NCBI GenBank assembly: GCA_025362415.1
Contig: JANYGM010000179.1
Span: 1 to 18,164, forward strand
Length of the DNA stretch: 18,164 nucleotides
From: a bacterium
GTDB lineage: Bacteria; Bacteroidota; Bacteroidia; Cytophagales; Thermonemataceae
Direction of reading: 5' to 3'
This document shows positions 6,936 through 13,778 of this stretch, piece by piece; position 1 is the first letter of the stretch; each line of letters begins with the position of its first letter. A program made the translations under genes and the position numbers. The notes under the pieces were generated by a model, which made no database searches, was not told where the DNA came from, and saw only the letters and a list, made by a program, of their open reading frames with translations.

Positions 6936-7859
6936 ATGACCAAAAAAGACTGTGTGTTTTATACAATGCTGTTCATTGCGAATGAAGATATTACAAAAAA
7001 CGTATCAGAGAATGGTTCTGTTGGCATCAAGGAGTATATAAATTGTTGTAAATTATTATTTTATTCACTGAAAAAATATGGATTTAAGTTGGTTGTTTTA
7101 TCCAACTTACCTGAATTTATCACTAGAATAGCTCCTGAATTATCAGTTGAAAAAGTAGATTTTACAATAAATATCCCAAATGGAATAAAATTTTATGCAG
7201 CACATCATAAAATTGATGTATTCAAATATTTATCCGTTAGTGGTGCTGATTACTCTATTTTAATTGATAATGATGTAGTTTGTATCAATGATATTCCTGA
7301 AAATTTTGAGGCAATACTCCATAATGAACTACCAATATATTATGATATAACAGACCAAGTTTATCCTGCATACGGAAGAAACAAAATTATTAATGATAAA
7401 GAAAAATTAATGAAGTGTCCTAGTGTAGGGAATTGGGCGGGAGGAGAATTGATTGGTGGTACAAGGTCTTTTTTTGGAGAAATTTATAATTCCTGCATGG
7501 CATATTTACCTTGTTACGTTGATAATATTTCACAACTATTTCATAATGGTGACGAAATGCTTACATCTTGTGCCATAGAAAAGTATTTATTACAAGGGCA
7601 TCTAGTATTTAATTTTGGTAGTATTGGGGGTATTGCAAGGCATTGGAGTGTAAAAACATTACATAAGTCAAAGCCATTTGCAGCATTAAAAGATTGTTTT
7701 TTGCTTCATTTGCCTGCCGACAAAAAATATCTGGCATCTCACAGTCTTAACAATTGTGATACGTTTCTAAAAAACTATTCAACCTATTTAAAAAGAAAAA
7801 GTATATTGAATGGTGTTACCACTATAAAAAGGATAATAAAAAAAATAATGGGAAAATAG
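6936..7859 (+). CDS. Putative GT-A-fold glycosyltransferase
   Basis: I do not recognise a precise family for this 307-residue protein. The layout suggests a nucleotide-sugar transferase of the GT-A type: YTMLFIAN first strand at 9-16, a YSLKKYGFKLVVLSN strand-helix unit at 43-57, and ADYSILIDNDVV at 105-115, where Asp111-Asn-Asp113 sits where the metal-binding DxD lies in GT-A enzymes. NWAGGELIGG at 167-175 and HNGDE at 203-207 resemble the acceptor and catalytic loops. GSIGGIARHW follows at 228-237. There is no signal peptide or membrane segment; the C-terminus is basic (KRIIKKIMGK), consistent with membrane-surface association. It stands alone on the plus strand, with 128 AT-rich bases before the next gene, and shows no polysaccharide gene cluster around it. 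Confidence 0.55.
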   Translation: MTKKDCVFYTMLFIANEDITKNVSENGSVGIKEYINCCKLLFYSLKKYGFKLVVLSNLPEFITRIAPELSVEKVDFTINIPNGIKFYAAHHKIDVFKYLSVSGADYSILIDNDVVCINDIPENFEAILHNELPIYYDITDQVYPAYGRNKIINDKEKLMKCPSVGNWAGGELIGGTRSFFGEIYNSCMAYLPCYVDNISQLFHNGDEMLTSCAIEKYLLQGHLVFNFGSIGGIARHWSVKTLHKSKPFAALKDCFLLHLPADKKYLASHSLNNCDTFLKNYSTYLKRKSILNGVTTIKRIIKKIMGK

Positions 7860-7987
7860 TAAAAAAAGGTGCAATTCAATATTCCATTACTTAGTTGCAA
7901 AATAATTGTTTTTATTTTATATGTCCATTTATTATATGATTTTAAATAAATTGCCTATAATAACAAAATACATCACATACATAAAAA

Positions 7988-9484
7988 ATGCTTCCAGAAC
8001 TATTTAAAACACGTATTAAGGCTGATTTTGACGAAAAAGAAGCTATGGCTTTATTAGAAAGTTTGGAGCAACCCGCCACTATTTCTATTCGTCTAAATCC
8101 TAAAAAAACAACTGTTTTTCCTACTCAATATACAGAAAACCCAGTTTTTTGGTGCAAAGAAGGATTTTATTTGGCAGAAAGACCTAGTTTTACGTTAGAT
8201 GCAAGTTTTTGGGCAGGTGCATATTATGTGCAAGAAGCCTCTTCTATGTTTTTGGGTGAGGTATTGGAGCAAATTTTGCCTAATAATTTGGATAAAAATC
8301 CCGTTTGTGTACTTGATTTGTGTGCTGCGCCAGGTGGTAAAAGTACGCATATTAGCACTGTTATTGGTGAAAAAAGTTTTTTGGTAAGTAATGAAGTCAT
8401 TAAAGCACGTTTGGGGATTTTGGAGGAAAATATGACTCGTTGGGGAAACACTAATTATGCCCTTACAAGCAATGACGCTGAAACTTTTGGGCGTTTAGAA
8501 GGCTTTTTTGATATTGTGGTTGTTGATGCGCCTTGCTCTGGCGAGGGAATGTTTAGGAAAGAGGAAAATGCCCTGCGTGAGTGGTCAGAGGCAAATGTGC
8601 AAATTTGTAGCTCACGTCAAAAGCGTATTTTGGCAGATATTGCGCCTAGCATCAAACAAGGTGGTTATTTAATTTATAGCACTTGTACTTTTAATAGACA
8701 AGAAAATGAAGACAATTTGCATTTTTTAGTGAATGAAATGGGGTTTTCTTGCGTGGAACTTGATTTGAGTAATATACAAACCACCCCTAACCCCTCCTTA
8801 GAAAGTAGGGGGACTTTAATCCCCTCCTTTGAAGGAGGGGCTGGGGGTGGTTTTAAACCTGATTTTAATATCCGAGAAACACGTGAAAAAAGTCTAAAAG
8901 GTGAAATAATTGGCTATCATTTTTATCCTCATAAAACGCAGGGAGAAGGTTTTTTTGTTGCAGTTTTGCAGAGAAATATCTTTACAGAAGGTATAAAATT
9001 TAGAAGGCAAAAAAGCCGTTATGAAGAACTTAATAAAAAAGATTTGGCATTTGTGAGTAATTGGCTGAACAATGCAGATAGTTTTAGTTTATTTTCTGTC
9101 AATAAATCACTTGTTTTTGCTGTTCCAAAAATACACGAGGAAAAATTTAAAAACCTTGATGGTTATCTTTTTATGAAAAATTTTGGAACACTTATTGGTG
9201 AAATAAAAGGCAAAGATTTTATTCCCTCACACGAGCTTGCTATGTGTGATTTGCTAGCACCTACAGATACAAACACTCCCTCATATACACGTATGGCAAT
9301 TTCTCACGAGCAAGCATTAGATTTTTTGAGAAAACAACCTTTTGAATTAGATGAATTACAAGAAAATAATCCTTTTGGGTGGACGCTTGCCACTTACCAA
9401 AACCTGCCTTTGGGTTGGTTTAAACGTATTTCTGGACGAATAAACAACTATTATCCCAATAATATCAGAATAAAAAATCTCTAA
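7988..9484 (+). CDS. rsmF: RsmF-type rRNA (cytosine-C5) methyltransferase
   Basis: This S-adenosylmethionine-dependent methyltransferase belongs to the NOL1/NOP2/Sun family and in E. coli the RsmF branch makes m5C in 16S rRNA. The 498-residue protein has the N-terminal substrate domain (ISIRLNP; GAYYVQEASSM), the SAM-binding motif VLDLCAAPGGKS at 108-119, motif IV VDAPCSGEGMFRK at 179-191 with Cys183, and motif VI YSTCTFNRQENE at 230-241 with the catalytic Cys233. PCSGEGMFRK and the C-terminal domain (YHFYPHKTQGEGFFVAVL) fit the RsmF/YebU branch rather than RsmB. Residues about 264-290 are encoded by a palindromic repeat that lies in the linker between the catalytic and C-terminal domains, so activity is probably kept. 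The start is the ATG at 7988; no clear promoter is seen in the 128-base AT-rich spacer upstream. Confidence 0.92.
   Translation: MLPELFKTRIKADFDEKEAMALLESLEQPATISIRLNPKKTTVFPTQYTENPVFWCKEGFYLAERPSFTLDASFWAGAYYVQEASSMFLGEVLEQILPNNLDKNPVCVLDLCAAPGGKSTHISTVIGEKSFLVSNEVIKARLGILEENMTRWGNTNYALTSNDAETFGRLEGFFDIVVVDAPCSGEGMFRKEENALREWSEANVQICSSRQKRILADIAPSIKQGGYLIYSTCTFNRQENEDNLHFLVNEMGFSCVELDLSNIQTTPNPSLESRGTLIPSFEGGAGGGFKPDFNIRETREKSLKGEIIGYHFYPHKTQGEGFFVAVLQRNIFTEGIKFRRQKSRYEELNKKDLAFVSNWLNNADSFSLFSVNKSLVFAVPKIHEEKFKNLDGYLFMKNFGTLIGEIKGKDFIPSHELAMCDLLAPTDTNTPSYTRMAISHEQALDFLRKQPFELDELQENNPFGWTLATYQNLPLGWFKRISGRINNYYPNNIRIKNL
8777..8854 (+). repeat. Complete palindromic element inserted in frame
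   Basis: The left arm AAACCACCCCTAACCCCTCC (8778-8797) and the right arm GGAGGGGCTGGGGGTGGTTT (8834-8853) are near-perfect reverse complements (two mismatches), a terminal inverted repeat of about 22 bp around a middle that itself contains GGGGGACTTTAA, the tail of the short intergenic repeat. The element is about 78 bp (a multiple of three) and open through the reading frame, encoding TTPNPSLESRG then PSFEGGAGGGF. It has no coding capacity of its own and resembles a non-autonomous palindromic element. Confidence 0.88.
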
Positions 9485-9543
9485 AATATTATAGTTTTCT
9501 GTATTCTTTCTCTAATTTTATTTTTTAGGGAATATTTATAGAA

Positions 9544-9551
9544 TATTTTTG
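9544..9551 (+). promoter_or_regulatory. Possible -7 box for the M61 gene
   Basis: TATTTTTG matches TAnnTTTG and lies 57 bases before the ATG at 9609. No good TTTG box lies 19-22 bases upstream, so this is a weak call. It would place the TTG at 9549 inside the promoter, favouring the ATG start. Confidence 0.22.
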
Positions 9552-9608
9552 TATTTTGCGTTAAATTTTCAAAAACAACTCAAAATAAATATCATTTTCA
9601 AAACTATT

Positions 9609-11324
9609 ATGCTTACTTATTCTATTTCTTTTCAGTCTTCTACTGCTCATTTGATAGATTTTATCTTTCATATTGACAATATAACGACTGATACCATTGA
9701 AATCCAGTTGCCTGCGTGGCGACCTGGACGTTACGAATTACAAAATTTTGCTAAAAATATTCAGAAATTCAATGTCAAAAGTAAAAATGGCAAACATCTT
9801 ACCTTCAAAAAAATTACCAAAGATAGATGGAAAATTGACACAAAAGGATTTAGTGAAATAAAAGTAGAATACAACTATTATGCTGTTCAAATGGACGCTG
9901 GTGGTACTTATCTTGATGATGAGCAACTTTACATCAATTTTTGTACGTGTTTGCCTTACTTGGAAGGGCGCATCAATGAGCCTTGCAAAGTGCAACTTCT
10001 AGACCTTCCAAAAGACTATAAAATAGCTTGTGGACTAAAAAGCGACAATAAAAATACGTTGCAAGCAGTTGATTATCACGAACTTGTGGATAGCCCTATG
10101 ATTGCAAGTAATACTTTGCAACATTATCAGTATGAAGTAGCACAAACTCCTTTCAATATTTGGGTTCAAGGGGAATGGTATATTGCAGATTTGACAACAT
10201 TACTTTCTGATTTTCAAGGGTTTACAAAAAATCAGTTGGATATGATGAAAGAATTTCCTTTTGAAGAATACCATTTTTTGGTTCACGCTTTGCCACAAAA
10301 ATATCATCACGGCGTAGAACATAGAAATTCTACGGTGATTGTGGTTGGCTCATCTGAACTTATGAATAGTGAAGAAAGTTATAAAAATTTCTTGGGCGTA
10401 TGCTCACACGAGCTTTTTAACGCTTGGAATATATGCAAAATTCGTCCTGCACAGATGCTGCCGTATGATTATACCAAAGAAAATTATTTTGATACTGGCT
10501 TTGTAGCGGAAGGCATCACCACGTATTATGGGGACATTTTTTTGATGCGCTCTGGTGTGTGGAAATACCAACAGTATTTGAAAGAATTAAATGACTCTTT
10601 CAAAAAACATTTCAATAATTTTGGTTGTAATAATCATTCTCTAGTAGATTCTTCTCTTGATTTGTGGCTTGATGGCTATTCTGTGGGTATTCCTGACCGT
10701 AAAGTGTCTATTTATGCAAAAGGAAGCATTGTAGCACTAATTTTGGATTTGGAAATACGTAAAAGTACCAAAAATAAAAAATCATTAGATGATGTGATGC
10801 GAGTTTTATGGACTGATTTTGGCAAAAAAGGCATTGGTTATACAATGGAGAGTTTCAAAAAAGTGGCAGAAAAAGTTGCAGGCAAATCTTTGCAAAAATA
10901 TTTTGATGAATGTATTTTTGGTAAATATCCACTAGAAAAGGTTTTAGATGATTTATTGGAGTATTTTGGCTTTGTGCTTATCACTAATCACCATAATAAA
11001 GGAACAGAAATGTTTGATTTTGAATGTAATACTGACACAGGAAAATGTATGGTAAGTATGATTGTTCCTAATACAAAAACTGCCCGCCTTTTGAGCCTAA
11101 AAGATGAAATAATTGCCCTTGATGGTAGAAAAATTGAAAATAATATCAACGAACTTCTGCACGGAAAATTAAGCTGTGAACTGACTATTTTCAGAAATAA
11201 ACAACTCAAAAACATCTCTATAGATGCAGAAGATGCACATTTTCATAGAGAATATTACATTCAGCTAAAAAGTGATGCAACCAAAATACAACAAGAATAC
11301 CTAGAAAAATGGCTCAATAATTAA
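9609..11324 (+). CDS. M61-family (glycyl aminopeptidase-like) protein with PDZ, HExxN variant
   Basis: This 571-residue protein has an N-terminal beta domain (WRPGRYELQNFAKN at 37-50), the conserved HHGVEHRNST at 233-242, the zinc-motif region SHELFNAWNICKIRP at 266-280, and AEGITTYYGD at 300-309 carrying the expected third ligand Glu301. The C-terminal PDZ-like domain is at about 480-560 (LLSLKDEIIALDGRKI). M61 enzymes are zinc metallopeptidases with an HExxH motif; here His267-Glu268 are present, but the second zinc histidine is Asn271 (codon AAC, one base from CAC). The protein may be inactive or bind metal differently. No signal peptide is seen, so it is probably cytosolic, unlike many family members. 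I start at the ATG at 9609 (MLTYSISFQSS), which begins in the family's first strand; the longer reading uses a TTG at 9549. A palindromic repeat follows 7 bases after the stop. Confidence 0.9.
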   Translation: MLTYSISFQSSTAHLIDFIFHIDNITTDTIEIQLPAWRPGRYELQNFAKNIQKFNVKSKNGKHLTFKKITKDRWKIDTKGFSEIKVEYNYYAVQMDAGGTYLDDEQLYINFCTCLPYLEGRINEPCKVQLLDLPKDYKIACGLKSDNKNTLQAVDYHELVDSPMIASNTLQHYQYEVAQTPFNIWVQGEWYIADLTTLLSDFQGFTKNQLDMMKEFPFEEYHFLVHALPQKYHHGVEHRNSTVIVVGSSELMNSEESYKNFLGVCSHELFNAWNICKIRPAQMLPYDYTKENYFDTGFVAEGITTYYGDIFLMRSGVWKYQQYLKELNDSFKKHFNNFGCNNHSLVDSSLDLWLDGYSVGIPDRKVSIYAKGSIVALILDLEIRKSTKNKKSLDDVMRVLWTDFGKKGIGYTMESFKKVAEKVAGKSLQKYFDECIFGKYPLEKVLDDLLEYFGFVLITNHHNKGTEMFDFECNTDTGKCMVSMIVPNTKTARLLSLKDEIIALDGRKIENNINELLHGKLSCELTIFRNKQLKNISIDAEDAHFHREYYIQLKSDATKIQQEYLEKWLNN

Positions 11325-11331
11325 AAAAAGA

Positions 11332-11364
11332 AGCCCCTAAATCCCCAAAGGGGACTTTAATACA
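11332..11364 (+). repeat. CCCC-GGGG palindromic repeat, 3' of M61 gene
   Basis: It reads AGCCCCTAAATCCCC, AAA, GGGGACTTTAATACA. TCCCC and GGGGA pair around AAA. It starts 7 bases after the stop codon, in gene orientation, and could act as a terminator or mRNA 3' end, though no proper T-run follows. Confidence 0.85.
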
Positions 11365-11430
11365 AAAAATTTATTAGAATTGAAAAAATAATTTATCAAC
11401 AATTAAATATCATACATTGAATTTATTTTA

Positions 11431-12375
11431 ATGAAAAAAACACAATTTATGCTTTGTTTGCTATTTATAGCAAGTTTTTTGTTTAGAACAAATAGTATTT
11501 CTGCACAAGTGAAAGATACCGCTACAATAGCTCCTATCAAAAAAGATACAAGTTATTGGATAAAAGCAGCACAAACAGGTTTTAGCTTTAATCAGGCTTC
11601 TTTTTCTGATACTTGGCGTGCTGGTGGTGTCAATTCTATTGCGTTGGGGTTGTTTTTCAATGGAAAAGCTAATTATTTGAAAGGGAACATTTCTTGGGAT
11701 AATGCTGCTATTTTTGAGTATGGTTTTGTGAAAAACAAAGGTCAAAGCCTGCGTAAAAGTAATGACCGTATGCTTTTAGATACAAAATATGGTTACAAAA
11801 TCTCCAAAAATTGGAATTTGTTTGCGTCACTCAATTTTCTTTCGCAATTTGCTGAAGGTTACACTTTTACGACAGATGCCGTTACTAAAATAGAAACACA
11901 AACGCTTATTTCTAACTTGTTTTCACCTGCTTTTTTGTCTGAAACAATGGGTTTTGAATATAAGCCTGTAACGTATTTTTGGGCAAGATTTGGTGTGGCA
12001 AGTATGCGCCAAACTTTTGTTTTGGAAGATAAATTTAATAATAATAAAGCTGGTGTGGGTGGCACTTTTGACCAAAAAGTAAATTATGGTGTGCAGGAAG
12101 GCAAAAGTATCAGAAATGAGGTTGGTTTAATGAGAGTTGAGGCGGATTTTAATAAAGAAATTATGAAAAATATTCTTTTGCAGGCGCACTTTGTTTCTTT
12201 CACTACTTACGAAGACCCACTAGCAACAGATGTACGTTTAGATGCAGCAATCATTGCAAAAATCAATAAATATGCCAACGTGAAACTTGGAGGTACTTTA
12301 TTTTATGACCAAGACCAAGTAGAAAAATTACAATGGACACAAATGATGACACTTAATTTTGCCGTTAATTTGTAG
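11431..12375 (+). CDS. DUF3078 outer-membrane beta-barrel protein
   Basis: The 314-residue exported protein has a signal peptide MKKTQFMLCLLFIASF with likely cleavage after SISA (residue 25). The mature part has the DUF3078 signature WIKAAQTGFSFNQASFSDTW (residues 43-62) followed by RAGGVNSIALG, then alternating amphipathic strands rich in aromatic residues (NISWDNAAIFEYGFVKN; KNWNLFASLNFLSQF; FWARFGVASMRQTF), typical of a small beta-barrel in the outer membrane. The final strand ends LNFAVNL. DUF3078 proteins are widespread in Bacteroidota and their role is unknown. The stop codon TAG is the first three bases of the repeat at 12373. The gene stands alone on the plus strand with 106 bases upstream, in which I see no convincing promoter. 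Confidence 0.9.
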   Translation: MKKTQFMLCLLFIASFLFRTNSISAQVKDTATIAPIKKDTSYWIKAAQTGFSFNQASFSDTWRAGGVNSIALGLFFNGKANYLKGNISWDNAAIFEYGFVKNKGQSLRKSNDRMLLDTKYGYKISKNWNLFASLNFLSQFAEGYTFTTDAVTKIETQTLISNLFSPAFLSETMGFEYKPVTYFWARFGVASMRQTFVLEDKFNNNKAGVGGTFDQKVNYGVQEGKSIRNEVGLMRVEADFNKEIMKNILLQAHFVSFTTYEDPLATDVRLDAAIIAKINKYANVKLGGTLFYDQDQVEKLQWTQMMTLNFAVNL

Positions 12376-12405
12376 CCCCTAAATCCCAAAGAGGACTTTA
12401 ATACA
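12373..12405 (+). repeat. CCCC-GGGG palindromic repeat providing the DUF3078 stop codon
   Basis: It reads TAGCCCCTAAATCCC, AAA, GAGGACTTTAATACA. The TAG that ends the DUF3078 protein is the beginning of the repeat. One GGGG base is changed to A, weakening the hairpin. Confidence 0.85.
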
Positions 12406-12421
12406 AATATTTTACATATTC

Positions 12422-12466
12422 TTAGTAAAGTTTTTCCAATCTTAAAGATTTGAAAAACTTTACTAA
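12422..12466. repeat. 45-base near-perfect palindrome between DUF3078 and response regulator
   Basis: The left arm 12422-12443 (TTAGTAAAGTTTTTC, C, AATCTT) and the right arm 12445-12466 (AAGATT, T, GAAAAACTTTACTAA) pair at 21 of 22 positions around a single central base. It is unrelated to the G/C-rich repeats. It ends 27 bases before the response-regulator ATG, and the motif ACTTTA from its right arm recurs twice in between (12475 and 12486 area). It could be an operator, or an RNA hairpin in the leader. Confidence 0.75.
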
Positions 12467-12493
12467 AATTTTAAAACTTTAAAAAACTTTAAA

Positions 12494-12949
12494 ATGGATT
12501 TTAAAAAATATGGTGTTTTGTATATTGATGATGAAGAGAAAAACCTTCAAACATTTCAAATTACTTTCAAAAAATATTATACTGTTTATGTGGCTGATTC
12601 TGTCAAAGAAGCATTTAAAATTTTGATGACCAACCCAATGCACGTAGTTCTCACAGACCAGCAAATGCCAGAAATGACAGGGACAGATTTTTTGCAACGT
12701 ATTCACTATAATTACCCTGACCTTGTCAGAATGGTCATTACTGCTCACGCAGACCAAGATACCATTCTCAAAGCACTTAATGAATATAATGTTTTTGGCT
12801 TCATTTTGAAGCCTTGGGATAATATTGACCTCAAAGTAAAAATTGACCAAGCCTTAGAAAAGTATGAAAAAGATGCGCAATACCGCATCAAAATTAAGGC
12901 ATTGGAGCAGGAAATAGTGGAATTGAAAGAAGCATTAGCAAAAAAATAA
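12494..12949 (+). CDS. CheY-like response regulator with coiled-coil tail
   Basis: This is a single receiver domain of about 122 residues with the full phosphorylation site: Asp12-Asp13 (LYIDDEE), phospho-acceptor Asp55 (VVLTDQQMPEM), Thr83 (VITAHAD) and Lys106 (ILKPWD). The TDQQMPEMTG and KPWD versions are common in receivers of the RpfG / histidine-kinase-linked type. The last 30 residues (RIKIKALEQEIVELKEALAK) form a predicted coiled coil, so it may dimerise or dock on a partner. There is no DNA-binding or enzymatic output domain, and no histidine kinase in the window, so it is an orphan. The stop codon TAA abuts a pair of palindromic repeats. Confidence 0.93.
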   Translation: MDFKKYGVLYIDDEEKNLQTFQITFKKYYTVYVADSVKEAFKILMTNPMHVVLTDQQMPEMTGTDFLQRIHYNYPDLVRMVITAHADQDTILKALNEYNVFGFILKPWDNIDLKVKIDQALEKYEKDAQYRIKIKALEQEIVELKEALAKK

Positions 12950-13014
12950 GCCCCCAAACCCCCAAAGAAAACTTTAAATAGCCCCCAAACCCCCAAAGGG
13001 GGCTTTAATACAAG
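12948..13014. repeat. Two tandem palindromic repeats at a convergent gene junction
   Basis: The first copy (12948-12978) reads AAGCCCCCAAACCCCC, AAA, then a decayed GAAAACTTTAA. The second (12979-13012) reads TAGCCCCCAAACCCCC, AAA, GGGGGCTTTAATACA and is the most regular copy in the window: AGCCCCC can pair with GGGGGCT, or CCCCC with GGGGG. They fill the junction between the plus-strand response regulator and the minus-strand 54-residue gene, where a bidirectional terminator is expected. Confidence 0.85.
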
Positions 13015-13020
13015 TTTTGC

Positions 13021-13185
13021 TTATTTTAGCTTTTTATCTTTGACGTTTTTGTCCAAAAAAGAATTTAGTTCATCAATGCTATAAGTAGAGATAATTTCTC
13101 CAAAACTATTGATAGTAATGTCAAAACCACTTAAATCTTTGTTTACGGTGGGTTTCTCTTCTGATTTTTTTGTTTTCTTTTTCAT
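13021..13185 (-). CDS. Small 54-residue conserved-looking protein, translationally coupled
   Basis: The frame starts at the ATG at 13183-13185, whose last base is shared with the first base of the TAA stop of the endonuclease V-like gene (TAATG), and ends with TAA at 13021-13023. The product begins MKKKTKKSEEKP, a lysine/glutamate-rich flexible start, then has a compact folded-looking part (FDITINSFGEII, then YSIDELNSFLDK) and ends in a basic tail. The exact stop-start overlap, clean stop and balanced codons support a real gene. I recall similar short proteins in Bacteroidota but do not know a function. No membrane segment, no cysteines. Confidence 0.72.
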   Translation of the reverse strand: MKKKTKKSEEKPTVNKDLSGFDITINSFGEIISTYSIDELNSFLDKNVKDKKLK

Positions 13186-13685
13186 TATTCTTTCGTAAGG
13201 GTATCTATTTTTTTGAGAATAGTGGGGATTCTGTATTCTCCTGCCATATTTTTGACATTTTCAGCAGCAACTTGTAAGTCTGTACCAATAGCTGTAACAA
13301 ACAAAGGATTTTTACTTTCTCCTCTCAATACTTCTGCTACGTGAAGGGTATTTCTGGCGTATCTTGTCTTAGCAACGCCAATAATAGCATTTTTTTTCTC
13401 TAATTTTTCATATAGATAGCCACCTAAACCAAATTTTCCTTCATCATCTAAAATAACATAGCTATCAACAATTATAATATCTTCATCTTTAAGGTTGATT
13501 TTTGTCAAAACATCTAAAATGCAAGGCAATTCTTTCTTATAAAATGCACCTGGCTCGTATTCTTCGTTGCTTTCTATTATTTCTGTAAAAATTTGTAAGG
13601 GATTTTCGTCTGTCCAATTTTCAAAAGCAAAACAAACAGTTTTAGCTTTATCATCAAAATAATAGCTATCAAAAGCGTAGAGCAT
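13185..13685 (-). CDS. Divergent endonuclease V-like (Nfi superfamily) protein
   Basis: The 166-residue protein follows the endonuclease V plan in order. Asp6 in AFDSYYFDD corresponds to the GVDVSY aspartate, YEPGAFYKKE at 43-52 to the YIPGxxxFRE motif (Glu52), IIIVDSYVILDDEGKFGLGG at 70-89 to the DGxGxxHPRxxGLA segment (Asp74), IIGVAKTRY at 101-109 to the GVAKS motif, EVLRGESKNPLFVTAIG at 118-134 to the RGxxxxPLYVSpG strand, and RIPTILKKID at 152-161 to the RLPEPTRLAH end. The last catalytic position is Asp161 rather than His. The HPR wedge-associated residues are missing. Endonuclease V cleaves near deaminated bases such as inosine; whether this short form does so is uncertain. It precedes the 54-residue gene with a one-base overlap. 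Confidence 0.68.
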   Translation of the reverse strand: MLYAFDSYYFDDKAKTVCFAFENWTDENPLQIFTEIIESNEEYEPGAFYKKELPCILDVLTKINLKDEDIIIVDSYVILDDEGKFGLGGYLYEKLEKKNAIIGVAKTRYARNTLHVAEVLRGESKNPLFVTAIGTDLQVAAENVKNMAGEYRIPTILKKIDTLTKE

Positions 13686-13699
13686 AGTTTTATTTTTTT

Positions 13700-13746
13700 A
13701 ACCACTAAGAACATTAAGAAATACACACTAAGAAGGCACTAAGGAA
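13700..13746. repeat. Degenerate CACTAAGAA repeat
   Basis: ACCACTAAGAACATTAAGAA, then ATACACACTAAGAAGG and CACTAAGGAAT contain four imperfect units of about 9-12 bases based on CACTAAGAA. CACTAAG-type short repeats are familiar from Bacteroidota spacers. It lies just upstream of the endonuclease V-like gene, in the 93-base gap after the dehydratase stop. Confidence 0.7.
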
Positions 13747-13778
13747 TATAAAATCTAAAATTTGTTTTCAACAACATA

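Noticed and set aside
9549..9611. TTG start at 9549 for the M61 gene
   Set aside because: It adds 20 unrelated residues and overlaps a promoter-like box; the ATG at 9609 fits the family's first strand.
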